Shown: positions 17,977 through 25,282 of the stretch, piece by piece
Numbering within the stretch: the stretch's first letter is position 1
Layout: each line of letters begins with the position of its first letter
Assembly (NCBI GenBank): GCA_902558895.1
Contig: CACEFS010000013.1
Coordinates: forward strand, 1-36,492
Origin: an uncultured Prochlorococcus sp.
GTDB lineage: Bacteria; Cyanobacteriota; Cyanobacteriia; PCC-6307; Cyanobiaceae
Direction of reading: 5' to 3'
DNA: 36,492 nucleotides
Notes under the pieces: generated by a model
The model's database searches: none
Told to the model about the DNA's origin: nothing
Seen by the model: the letters and a program-made list of their open reading frames with translations, nothing else
Made by a program: the position numbers and the translations under genes

Positions 17977-19347
17977 ATGATTTGCGGAAGCAAAAAGAAG
18001 TCATATCTTAAATCGCAAAATTTAAAGGTTCTTGGCCAAGGCAAGTTAAATGGAATGGTTAAAATAAGTGGCGCGAAGAATTCCGCCTTAGTTTTATTAG
18101 CCTCATCATTGCTAACTAATGAAAAAATAATTCTTGAAAATGTACCTTATCTCACTGATATTGAAATGATGGGGAATATCTTAATGAATTTAGGAGTTAA
18201 TTTAGTTCGTAAAAACAACCAAATAGAAATAGATCCAACAATTATTTTGATTAAAGAACTTCCATATGAACTTGTTAAAGGATTAAGAGCTAGTTTCTTT
18301 TGTATAGGTGCACTATTAACTAAATTTGGAGAAGCTCAAGTACCGTTACCAGGTGGATGCAATATTGGTTTAAGGCCAATAGACGAGCACATTAATGGAC
18401 TAATCGCATTAGGAGCAGAAATTGTTATTGAAAAGGGGATTGTCAAGGCAAAAACAAGGGGAAACAAAAATAGACTTCATGGCACTCATATTAAATTAAA
18501 TTGTCCAAGTGTAGGAGCGACTGAAACTTTAATAATGGCAGCAACTTTAGCCAAAGGAAGAACTACTATTGAAAATGCTGCTAGAGAGCCTGAAGTTCAA
18601 GATTTATGCCAAATGCTTAACAAAATGGGGGCAAAAATTTATGACTCCGGTAAAGAAACAATTATTATTGATGGTGTTAATAAGCTTGGAGGATGCACCC
18701 ATAAAGTAATTCCAGACCGAATAGAAGCTGGAACTTTTCTAATTGCTGCTGCTGCAACTTCCTCTTCAATAACAATTTCTCCAGTAATCCCTCATCATCT
18801 TGAAGCTGTTACTAATAAGCTTCAAGAGAGTGGGAGTAAAATTACTATTAAAGGTAATTCGATTTCTATTAAGAGTAAAGAGATTAAAGGAGTAGATATT
18901 GAAACAGCGCCTTTTCCAGGCTTTCCTACTGATTTGCAGGCACCATTTACAGCTTTAATGACAATTGCAAATGGTGAATCAAAGATAACTGAAACAATTT
19001 TCGAAAACAGAATGAATCATATTTATTTACTTAATGAAATGGGTGCCCGTATAAAACTAAACAAAAACGTAGCTCACATCAAAGGTGTTAAAACAATTAA
19101 TGGGATGAAACTAGTTGGCTCAGATTTAAGGTCATCAGCTGCATTAATAATTGCAGGAATCATCGCAAAAGGAAGTAGTAAGATCTATGGATTGGAACAT
19201 TTAGATAGAGGTTATGAAAATTTTGAATTAAAACTAAAAAATTTAGGGGTAAAAATAATTAGAGAAATCAGTAAAAGTACCTTTGAAGAGAATGGGTATA
19301 ATATTTCACCTAAATCTGAGAATCTTTCAAAACTCGAAGCGGCTTAG
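17977..19347 (+). CDS. murA: UDP-N-acetylglucosamine 1-carboxyvinyltransferase
   Basis: A 456-residue enolpyruvyl transferase for the first committed step of peptidoglycan synthesis. KISGAKNSALVLLASSLLT carries the conserved Lys-Asn pair, and the catalytic cysteine in PLPGGCNIGLRPIDEHINGL is Cys128 (the fosfomycin target in other bacteria). RIEAGTFLIAAAAT, FPTDLQAPF and LRSSAALIIAG are also standard. An N-terminal tail of ~18 residues and a C-terminal tail (SPKSENLSKLEAA) exceed the usual 420 residues. The ATG at 17977 directly follows a long hairpin. The gene stands alone, with 540 bases of near-empty sequence after it. Confidence 0.97.
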   Translation: MICGSKKKSYLKSQNLKVLGQGKLNGMVKISGAKNSALVLLASSLLTNEKIILENVPYLTDIEMMGNILMNLGVNLVRKNNQIEIDPTIILIKELPYELVKGLRASFFCIGALLTKFGEAQVPLPGGCNIGLRPIDEHINGLIALGAEIVIEKGIVKAKTRGNKNRLHGTHIKLNCPSVGATETLIMAATLAKGRTTIENAAREPEVQDLCQMLNKMGAKIYDSGKETIIIDGVNKLGGCTHKVIPDRIEAGTFLIAAAATSSSITISPVIPHHLEAVTNKLQESGSKITIKGNSISIKSKEIKGVDIETAPFPGFPTDLQAPFTALMTIANGESKITETIFENRMNHIYLLNEMGARIKLNKNVAHIKGVKTINGMKLVGSDLRSSAALIIAGIIAKGSSKIYGLEHLDRGYENFELKLKNLGVKIIREISKSTFEENGYNISPKSENLSKLEAA

Positions 19348-19386
19348 TCTTTTTCAAAATATATTTTTAAAGCTAAGAAAATTAGT

Positions 19387-19497
19387 TCAAACGTAAGCAA
19401 TATTAATTAATGAAATACAACCTAAAAATAATATAAACAAAACTAGAAAGCGATTAGACCAAATTTTATTTAAACCATTAAATTTGAATTCATTCAT
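19387..19497 (-). CDS. Possible small membrane protein, 36 aa
   Basis: The minus-strand frame starts at ATG 19497 and codes for 36 residues: a polar N-terminus (MNEFKFNGLNKIWSNR) followed by one hydrophobic segment (FLVLFILFLGCISLINIAYV). Its start overlaps the stop of the next mini-ORF upstream (ATGA), the pattern expected for translational coupling. I do not recognise the sequence. Single-helix proteins of this size are common in picocyanobacteria (photosystem and light-stress subunits), but no family motif is present. It may also be chance in AT-rich DNA. Confidence 0.35.
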   Translation of the reverse strand: MNEFKFNGLNKIWSNRFLVLFILFLGCISLINIAYV

Positions 19498-19601
19498 GCC
19501 CAAGTTCCGCTATTAGATCCGAATGTAGTAAGTATAGTTACTACAATAAAAAGATAAGGGACAAATTTAAAAGATAATTTTTTAGCTTGAGTTTTAGACA
19601 T
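19494..19601 (-). CDS. Possible small membrane protein, 35 aa
   Basis: The minus-strand frame runs from ATG 19601 for 35 residues: MSKTQAKKLSFKF, a hydrophobic stretch VPYLFIVVTILTTF, then GSNSGTWA. Positive residues before the single helix would place the N-terminus in the cytoplasm. The stop overlaps the start of the 36-residue ORF by the ATGA arrangement. No Shine-Dalgarno is visible before it; TATATT/TATGTT-like boxes lie about 15-25 bases upstream on the minus strand. The region coding its helix is a perfect palindrome, which could instead be a DNA site. Unrecognised; coding status uncertain. Confidence 0.35.
   Translation of the reverse strand: MSKTQAKKLSFKFVPYLFIVVTILTTFGSNSGTWA
19524..19545. 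promoter_or_regulatory. Perfect palindrome with an NtcA-like GTAN8TAC core
   Basis: TGTAGTAA (19524-19531) and TTACTACA (19538-19545) are exact reverse complements around a six-base centre. Inside it, 19528-19541 reads GTA-N8-TAC, the consensus of the cyanobacterial nitrogen regulator NtcA. No well-placed -10 box or strong target gene is evident, and it lies inside a possible mini-ORF, so a regulatory role is only a suggestion. Confidence 0.3.
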
Positions 19602-19847
19602 TTGTTTTTTTATCAAATATAACATAATATTACTAATCATGAAGCATTCCCCTTTAAAAAAAGACTTTTAAGCGCATTTAATCACAAAAATGTATCAGTA
19701 ATGTTTAAATTATCTTCTTCCCCCTCTTTTCTTGTCAGCAAATGCAATAAATAATTCTATGTTTTTATCGAAAAGATTAACTATTAACAAAAGTTATCTT
19801 GATAACTGTTCCTTGACCAAAACAATAGTCAATAAGTTGATTTTTGT

Positions 19848-19853
19848 TATAAT
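19848..19853 (+). promoter_or_regulatory. Candidate -10 box for tRNA-Leu and argD
   Basis: A perfect TATAAT lies 27 bases before the first tRNA base, allowing a start of transcription near 19860. No good -35 hexamer is present at the usual spacing, as is common in this lineage. Because argD follows the tRNA by five bases, the same promoter probably drives both. Confidence 0.45.
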
Positions 19854-19880
19854 AAAAAAGTTCATTTTTTCAAAAGCCTT

Positions 19881-19962
19881 GGGAGCGTGGTGGAATTGGT
19901 AGACGCACCGCACTCAAAATGCGGCACCTTCGGGTATGTCGGTTCAAGTCCGACCGCTCCCA
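19881..19962 (+). tRNA. tRNA-Leu (anticodon CAA)
   Basis: An 82-base class II tRNA. The acceptor stem is GGGAGCG with CGCTCCC, the D-arm contains GTGGAATTGGTAGAC, and the anticodon stem-loop CCGCA-CTCAAAA-TGCGG places CAA at 34-36. A long variable arm (CACCTTCGGGT) and the T-loop TTCAAGT follow; the discriminator is A and CCA is not encoded. The argD start codon is only five bases beyond its 3' end. Confidence 0.97.
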
Positions 19963-19967
19963 CTTTG

Positions 19968-21143
19968 ATGAATACCTATAGTCGATTCGATATATCTTTC
20001 AAAAAAGGAAAAGGTTGTTGGTTATGGGACAAAACAGGTAAAAAGTATCTTGATGCAGTAGCTGGCATAGCAACTTGTAGTCTTGGACATAGCGACAGAG
20101 TTTTAAGAAGAAGGTTATCAACTCAACTAAAAAAGATTCAGCACATTTCCAATCTTTATAACATTGAAGAACAAGAACAATTAAGCAGAACTTTAACAAA
20201 TATAAGTTGTGCTAAAAGCGTCTTCTTTTGCAATAGTGGTGCGGAAGCAAATGAATCAGCAATTAAATTAATTAAAAAATATGGTAATACAACAAATAAA
20301 GGTAAAGAATCAATTATTCTCGCAGCAGAATCCAGCTTTCATGGAAGGACGTTTGCAGCCTTGAGTGCCACTGGACAGCCCAAATATCAAAAAGGTTTCG
20401 AACCAATGATTCAAGGGTTCAAATTTTTTAAATTTAACAATTTTGATTCGGTAAAAAAATTATTTGAAGATTGTGAAAATAATGATCAAAAAATTTCCGG
20501 CGTTTTAGTTGAACCAATCCAAGGAGAAGGCGGTGTAATTCCTGGAAGTAAAATATTTTTTAAAAGCCTGAGAGAAATTTGTGATAAATATAGTTCTCTT
20601 CTCATTTTAGATGAGGTTCAAAGTGGAGTAGGTCGAACTGGGAAAATGTGGGGTTATGAGAATTTAGGAATTGAACCTGATGGATTCACCCTTGCAAAAG
20701 GATTAGGAGGAGGTCATGCAATTGGAGCATTACTAGTAAAAGAAAAAGCCAACATTTTTTCTCCAGGAGATCATGCAAGCACTTTTGGGGGGAACCCATT
20801 CGCCTGTAAAGCCGCCCTAACTGTATTAGAAGAAATCAACAAAAGAAATATTATCAATAATGTTTATCTAAGAGGGGAACAATTAAGTGCTGGGTTTGAA
20901 GAATTGTCAAAAAAATTTCCAAATATTATTAGCGGGAAAAGAGGTTTAGGTCTAATACAAGGTCTTGTGATAAATGATGATTATGCTGATGCAAAAAAAA
21001 TTACGTTAAAAGCTTTTGATAAAGGATTACTTGTAGTTCCTGCAGGAGGAAATGTTGTAAGGATTGTCCCACCATTAGTTATATCTCGAAGAGAAATTAA
21101 TATTCTTTTGAATAAGCTAAATTCAATTTTTGAAGAGTTATAG
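19968..21143 (+). CDS. argD: Acetylornithine aminotransferase
   Basis: A 391-residue class III PLP aminotransferase of arginine synthesis, converting N-acetylglutamate semialdehyde to N-acetylornithine. It begins MNTYSRFDISFKKGKGCWLWD, matching the family N-terminus; FCNSGAEANESAIKLIKKYG, SFHGRTFAALSATGQ, LLILDEVQSGVGRTG and the PLP lysine in TLAKGLGGGHAIGALL are intact. The frame is open further upstream, but that part is the tRNA-Leu gene, so the ATG at 19968 is chosen. This leaves only a five-base leader after tRNA 3' processing and no Shine-Dalgarno outside the tRNA. The folC start follows 11 bases after the stop. Confidence 0.96.
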   Translation: MNTYSRFDISFKKGKGCWLWDKTGKKYLDAVAGIATCSLGHSDRVLRRRLSTQLKKIQHISNLYNIEEQEQLSRTLTNISCAKSVFFCNSGAEANESAIKLIKKYGNTTNKGKESIILAAESSFHGRTFAALSATGQPKYQKGFEPMIQGFKFFKFNNFDSVKKLFEDCENNDQKISGVLVEPIQGEGGVIPGSKIFFKSLREICDKYSSLLILDEVQSGVGRTGKMWGYENLGIEPDGFTLAKGLGGGHAIGALLVKEKANIFSPGDHASTFGGNPFACKAALTVLEEINKRNIINNVYLRGEQLSAGFEELSKKFPNIISGKRGLGLIQGLVINDDYADAKKITLKAFDKGLLVVPAGGNVVRIVPPLVISRREINILLNKLNSIFEEL

Positions 21144-21154
21144 CAATTTAAATT

Positions 21155-22384
21155 TTGAAAAATGCAAATTTAAAATTTTTTGAATTATCGCCCAAATATG
21201 AAAGGGATAATATCAAGTTAGATTTATCAAGAATTAAAAAAGCACTTCAAGAACTTGGTAATCCTTGCGAGAATATCCCTGCGATACAAATTATTGGAAC
21301 CAATGGAAAAGGATCAATCGCGGCATATTTAGAAAATATACTTTTTGAAGCTAAAAGGAATTTTGGCGTAACGACATCTCCCCACCTTTTGGACGTATGC
21401 GAGAGGATTAGAGTTAATAAAAAAAATATTAATAAGACTGATTTTGAAAAAATCTACAGATCAGTAGAAGAGAAATTTTCAACATTTGAATTAACTCCTT
21501 TTGAAAAAATCATTTGCTGCGCACTAAATTTCTTTGACCATAAAAAAGTTGAATTGCTCATTCTTGAAGCTGGCTTAGGGGGACGATTAGACGCGACAAC
21601 AGCCCATGAATCTAGACCAATAATTGCCATTGGGAATATTGGCTTAGACCATAAAGAATTTCTTGGAGATACTATTGAAAAAATTGCCGAAGAAAAATTA
21701 GCAGTTATTGAAAAAAACTCAATTGTCATCTCATGCAAACAAAATAGTAAAGTTGAAAATTTAATAACCAAAAAAGTTAAAGAGGTTGGAGCAGAAATTA
21801 TCTGGAAAGATTCAATTTCAAACAGCTATGAGCTTGGATTAAAAGGAATTTTTCAAAAGCAAAATGCTTCAGTAGCTTTAGGAGCAATTGAAGCGTTGAA
21901 TAATTTGGGATTTAATATAAATGGAACACACATATCTGAAGGTCTTAAAAAGACATCTTGGCAGGGAAGGCTAGAAATAATAAATTTTTTGAACAAAGAA
22001 ATTCTTGTAGATTGTGCGCATAATTATCCTGCTGCAAAAGCACTCTCTCATGAGCGAAGTAATTGGGAGAATGAAGATAAAGGAATTTATTGGATTTTAG
22101 GTGTCCAAAAACAAAAAGATTTTTACGCAATATTAAAAACGCTTCTAAAGAAAAATGATCACTTATTACTTGTGCCAGTGCCAAACCAACCTAGTTGGCA
22201 ATTAAAAGATCTTTCTCAGATTAAAGAAATTGACCTTCAAAAAACAATTGAATTTAAAACATTTGAACTTGCCATTGATTATTTGTTTTCTCTAGAAAAA
22301 TGGCCACCTAATCGTCCAGTCCTAACGGGGTCTATTTTTTTAGTTGCTGAATTTTTTAAATTTGCAAATAAACAGAAATGTTAA
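21155..22384 (+). CDS. folC: Folylpolyglutamate synthase / dihydrofolate synthase
   Basis: A 409-residue Mur-ligase-like enzyme that adds glutamate to folates. IIGTNGKGSIAAYLENIL is the P-loop, LEAGLGGRLDATTA and GNIGLDHKEFLGDTIEKIAEEK follow, and the second domain shows LVDCAHNYPAA and WILGVQKQKD. It begins at TTG 21155; an in-frame TAG-type boundary and the argD stop lie just upstream and no in-frame ATG precedes conserved sequence. It is 11 bases after argD, so co-transcription is likely. The last four bases, TTAA, also contain the stop of the convergent FAD-linked oxidase gene. Confidence 0.94.
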   Translation: MKNANLKFFELSPKYERDNIKLDLSRIKKALQELGNPCENIPAIQIIGTNGKGSIAAYLENILFEAKRNFGVTTSPHLLDVCERIRVNKKNINKTDFEKIYRSVEEKFSTFELTPFEKIICCALNFFDHKKVELLILEAGLGGRLDATTAHESRPIIAIGNIGLDHKEFLGDTIEKIAEEKLAVIEKNSIVISCKQNSKVENLITKKVKEVGAEIIWKDSISNSYELGLKGIFQKQNASVALGAIEALNNLGFNINGTHISEGLKKTSWQGRLEIINFLNKEILVDCAHNYPAAKALSHERSNWENEDKGIYWILGVQKQKDFYAILKTLLKKNDHLLLVPVPNQPSWQLKDLSQIKEIDLQKTIEFKTFELAIDYLFSLEKWPPNRPVLTGSIFLVAEFFKFANKQKC

Positions 22385-23736
22385 ATATTAAATTGTTCTT
22401 TTACTTCCCAACCTTCTAATTTTCCAGGATTTAATAGCCCTTTAGGATCAAATTTTAATTTCGCTTTTACTTGATCTGCGTCAACCACTCCTAGGCCCCC
22501 GCCTTCGACGGTTAAAACATGGGGATTAAAAATAAACGCCCCAAGTTTCTTACAATCTTCCATTATTTCATTTAATTCATCTATACCATTCCACCTTAAT
22601 ACAGGTAAAGCCGCTAATCGCGGTGATCCTTGTTGAGAAACTGCCTCTAAATGCCAAAGAACTTTTCTACCCCATTTTTTTCTCAGAAAAATTATCAATT
22701 CTAGTTCATTATTAAGTGGCAAAAGCATCTGTAAATAAGTCCAATTTTTATCCTTAGACCTCATATGAAGAGTTGTATGATTCCATACGACTTCAGAAAT
22801 TCCATTAACGAGTTTTTCTTCTTCCCCAAGGAGGGTAAATTCAACTTTGAATTTTTTACAAATCAACTCGATCGTTTTTGTTCCTCCAAAAGTAGATTGA
22901 ATTAATATCTTGTGACTTCTATCATTACTTTTAAGCCATTTTGGCATTTGATCTACAATTTCATCTTCAAGAATTGCTCCTAGTTTCAGATCAATTGCTG
23001 CGCTGGTGAGAGTTTTTAATATTTCTATTGTTTTTTCAAATTCAATACAGTCGATAACTATTGAATTCCACTTACGTTTGATATCAGTCGCAAGTAGTAA
23101 AGAAGTAATTATTCCATTAGTCCCATAAGCATGATTTAGAGGTTCGGATTCTTCAGCATCAAATTTTAATAATTCAGGTTTTTCATTAATCGTTACTGCC
23201 TCTAAACCAATAAGATTTCCTGGATCTCTTAAAAATCCCCACCTAATTGAACCAATACCTCCTGATCCACCTGCAATAAAACCTCCAATTGTTGCAGTTC
23301 TCCAAGTACTAGGAAGCAACCTCAATTCCCTCCCATATTTCTCTAATTGTTTATTCAAATCTCCCATCACACAGCCAGACTGTACTTTTACAAAACCTGT
23401 ATCTGGATCAAATTCTTCTAACTTATTAAAGTGACTCATCTGCATTACAACTCCTTTAAACAATGGGACAGCTTGTCCATAATTACCTGTACCTGAACCC
23501 CTCAAAGTAAGTGGGATAGAAAATTCCCAACAAATTTCTGCTACTTCCTTTACCGCTTTGTGATCACTAGGTCTTACCACCAAATCAGCAATACATTCGT
23601 CTAATTTTTCAGTAAGGATTGGAGAGTAGTTATAAAAATCTTTTGAAAGCCTTTTTATGTCAGATTGGCTTTCAATTATCTCTAAGTTTTTAACTTCCCT
23701 AAATTTGTCTATAAATTTAAGAGTATTTGATGTCAT
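22381..23736 (-). CDS. FAD-linked oxidase (GlcD/GlcE-like family)
   Basis: A 451-residue protein with the PCMH/VAO-type FAD-binding fold: VVRPSDHKAVKEVAEIC, then LTLRGSGTGNYGQAVPLFKGVVM and LLPSTWRTATIGGFIAGGSGGIGSIRWG. The C-terminus FDPKGLLNPGKLEG is the standard end of this family (glycolate, D-lactate and related 2-hydroxyacid dehydrogenases). The substrate cannot be read from the sequence; there are no neighbouring glcE or glcF genes. It follows the amidohydrolase gene by 36 bases in the same direction, so they may form a two-gene unit. The stop shares TTAA with folC on the other strand. Confidence 0.85.
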   Translation of the reverse strand: MTSNTLKFIDKFREVKNLEIIESQSDIKRLSKDFYNYSPILTEKLDECIADLVVRPSDHKAVKEVAEICWEFSIPLTLRGSGTGNYGQAVPLFKGVVMQMSHFNKLEEFDPDTGFVKVQSGCVMGDLNKQLEKYGRELRLLPSTWRTATIGGFIAGGSGGIGSIRWGFLRDPGNLIGLEAVTINEKPELLKFDAEESEPLNHAYGTNGIITSLLLATDIKRKWNSIVIDCIEFEKTIEILKTLTSAAIDLKLGAILEDEIVDQMPKWLKSNDRSHKILIQSTFGGTKTIELICKKFKVEFTLLGEEEKLVNGISEVVWNHTTLHMRSKDKNWTYLQMLLPLNNELELIIFLRKKWGRKVLWHLEAVSQQGSPRLAALPVLRWNGIDELNEIMEDCKKLGAFIFNPHVLTVEGGGLGVVDADQVKAKLKFDPKGLLNPGKLEGWEVKEQFNI

Positions 23737-23772
23737 TAATTTAATTCTTATTGTTTTATATAAATTAGCCGA

Positions 23773-25008
23773 TTAGCAATATAAATCGCCTTTTATAAAC
23801 ACTTTTCTCTTTAATGAACTCGAAAAAACATCTGCCCATCTTTGTGCATCTAAAATCACAAAATCAGCAGGGCAACCCTTTTTAATTAAACCATCCCATT
23901 TTAACTTTAATAATCTGCTTGGAGCAAAAAAAATAGAAGATAGAGTCATTCTCTCCCAAGGATTTAGTTGAAGCATAGGTATAGAGCAAGACAACATATA
24001 AAAAGGATCAAAATTACCAAATGGGTACCAGGGATCTTGAACGTTATCACTACCTAGAGATACATCCACGTTTGATTTTTGTAATTGCTTTATTGGAGCA
24101 ACTGGTCTTTTTAATGAAGTAGTTTTATTACTTCGATTGAGCAGCCAAAAATTTGTTAGGGGTAAAGCAATAACTTTAATATTTTTCTCAGCCATTTTTT
24201 CTCCTAAATTTAAAATCTCTCTATGACTTAGAGAAATAAGACTACTCAAATGACTACAAGTAATTGGAATACTTTTAATTTTTAAATTTTCGATTGTCTC
24301 TAATAAAACTTTTATTCCCGCTCCAGGCTCAATGGTCGATTCGTCTATATGAAAATCAATTTCTAATTTATATTTACTAGCTAGAAGAAGCATCTTTGAG
24401 AGAAATTTGCTTGTATCTTTTTTATTGAAAGGAGGAACAATTACACCTCCTAAAATACCTCCATTAGAGGATAATATTTTTGCCAAATCTTCTCCATTAG
24501 TTGTATCCCAGAATTCCAATGGAGCTAGCGCAACGAATTGTAAAGTCAACTCAGATGAAAATTTTTTTTGTAATTTAAAAAGTTCAATCCAAATATCAAT
24601 AGATTGACTTTTGTAAGTATCAATATGACTTCTAATAGCTCGGTATCCATTTTGTATGGCGAGTTTTAATGATTTCTCAACTCTTTCAAGAACCTTATCT
24701 GTAGTTCTAGTTTTATGTTCTTCAAGATTTACTGATAATGCTCCTCCATAGTTTGATTCCAGATTAGGAAAGTCTGCCCATGTAAAAGATTTATCAAAAT
24801 GCGAATGCGTTTCAACAAATCTTGGGAATAAAATATTTTTTGGTTTTGAAACTTTATTTTTTAAAGGCTTTAACTCAGAGACAAATCCATCCTCCCAATA
24901 AATGGAAACTGAACATAAATCCTCTACATCGATAATGAGGTTATCTATATTTTCTATTGAACAAAGGCTTCTGGGAATAAGAACCTCAGCTGCGCCGGAA
25001 TTACTCAA
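23773..25008 (-). CDS. Amidohydrolase, cytosine-deaminase-like
   Basis: A 411-residue metal-dependent hydrolase. Metal ligands are visible as THSH (His68, His70), DFHIDES, TCSHLSSL and SLGSDNVQDPW, the pattern of the CodA branch of the amidohydrolase family (cytosine, isoguanine or creatinine deaminases). FVETHSHFDKSFTW matches the HVHLDK region of that branch. A conserved Asp in GSDNVQDPW is the expected general base. Actual substrate is unknown. The start is TTG at 25008, leading straight into conserved-looking sequence; SD is weak. The partner 36 bases downstream is an FAD-linked oxidase. Confidence 0.82.
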   Translation of the reverse strand: MSNSGAAEVLIPRSLCSIENIDNLIIDVEDLCSVSIYWEDGFVSELKPLKNKVSKPKNILFPRFVETHSHFDKSFTWADFPNLESNYGGALSVNLEEHKTRTTDKVLERVEKSLKLAIQNGYRAIRSHIDTYKSQSIDIWIELFKLQKKFSSELTLQFVALAPLEFWDTTNGEDLAKILSSNGGILGGVIVPPFNKKDTSKFLSKMLLLASKYKLEIDFHIDESTIEPGAGIKVLLETIENLKIKSIPITCSHLSSLISLSHREILNLGEKMAEKNIKVIALPLTNFWLLNRSNKTTSLKRPVAPIKQLQKSNVDVSLGSDNVQDPWYPFGNFDPFYMLSCSIPMLQLNPWERMTLSSIFFAPSRLLKLKWDGLIKKGCPADFVILDAQRWADVFSSSLKRKVFIKGDLYC

Positions 25009-25137
25009 ATTTTTAAATTTTCTTTTATTTTAAATCATAAGAAAACCTTATTGAATTAGAAAATAATTCAAATTTCGCTAAAAGATAAAAATAACTATGA
25101 AAAATTACCCTCGAGTTGTTAAATTTATAAATGTGAG

Positions 25138-25210
25138 GCGGGCGTCGCCAAGTGGTTAAGGCAGCGGCTTGTGGCGCCGCTATTCGGGGGTTCGAATCCC
25201 CTCGCTCGCC
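25138..25210 (+). tRNA. tRNA-His (anticodon GTG)
   Basis: A 73-base tRNA with acceptor GCGGGCG paired with CGCTCGC, anticodon stem-loop GCGGC-TTGTGGC-GCCGC placing GTG at 34-36, and T-loop TTCGAAT. G at 25137 and C73 at 25210 would give the G-1:C73 pair that defines tRNA-His. CCA is not encoded. TATAAA at 25126-25131 is spaced so that transcription could start at or next to the mature 5' end. Confidence 0.97.
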
Positions 25211-25282
25211 CTCAAAAATATTGCAGCAAAATTATTTAACTTGTAATTTTGAATTAAAGAATCTTTAAAAATTCCTAGCAAA

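Larger units (their letters stand above)
19348..19880. other. Long gap between murA and tRNA-Leu
   Basis: This is the longest stretch without a recognisable gene. It holds two overlapping mini-ORFs on the minus strand (19387-19601), a perfect 8-bp palindrome at 19524-19545, a 16-base inverted repeat at 19792-19807, and the tRNA-Leu promoter-like TATAAT at 19848. A 26-codon minus-strand frame with TTG start (19710-19790), ending in the basic string FADKKRGGRR, is also open, but I cannot support it as a gene. I see no small RNA signature and no clear terminator after murA. Confidence 0.6.

Noticed and set aside
19387-19497. Likeness of the 36-residue mini-ORF to high-light-inducible (HLIP) proteins
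   Set aside because: Size and single helix fit, but the ExxNGRxAM chlorophyll-binding motif is absent.
19710-19790. 26-codon minus-strand frame ending FADKKRGGRR
   Set aside because: Only a TTG start, no ribosome-binding site and no recognised family; too short to separate from chance.
19887-19967. 27-codon extension of argD upstream of its ATG
   Set aside because: The bases are a complete tRNA-Leu; the peptide they would code (MVELVDAPHSKCG...) is a well-known artefact of tRNA sequence.
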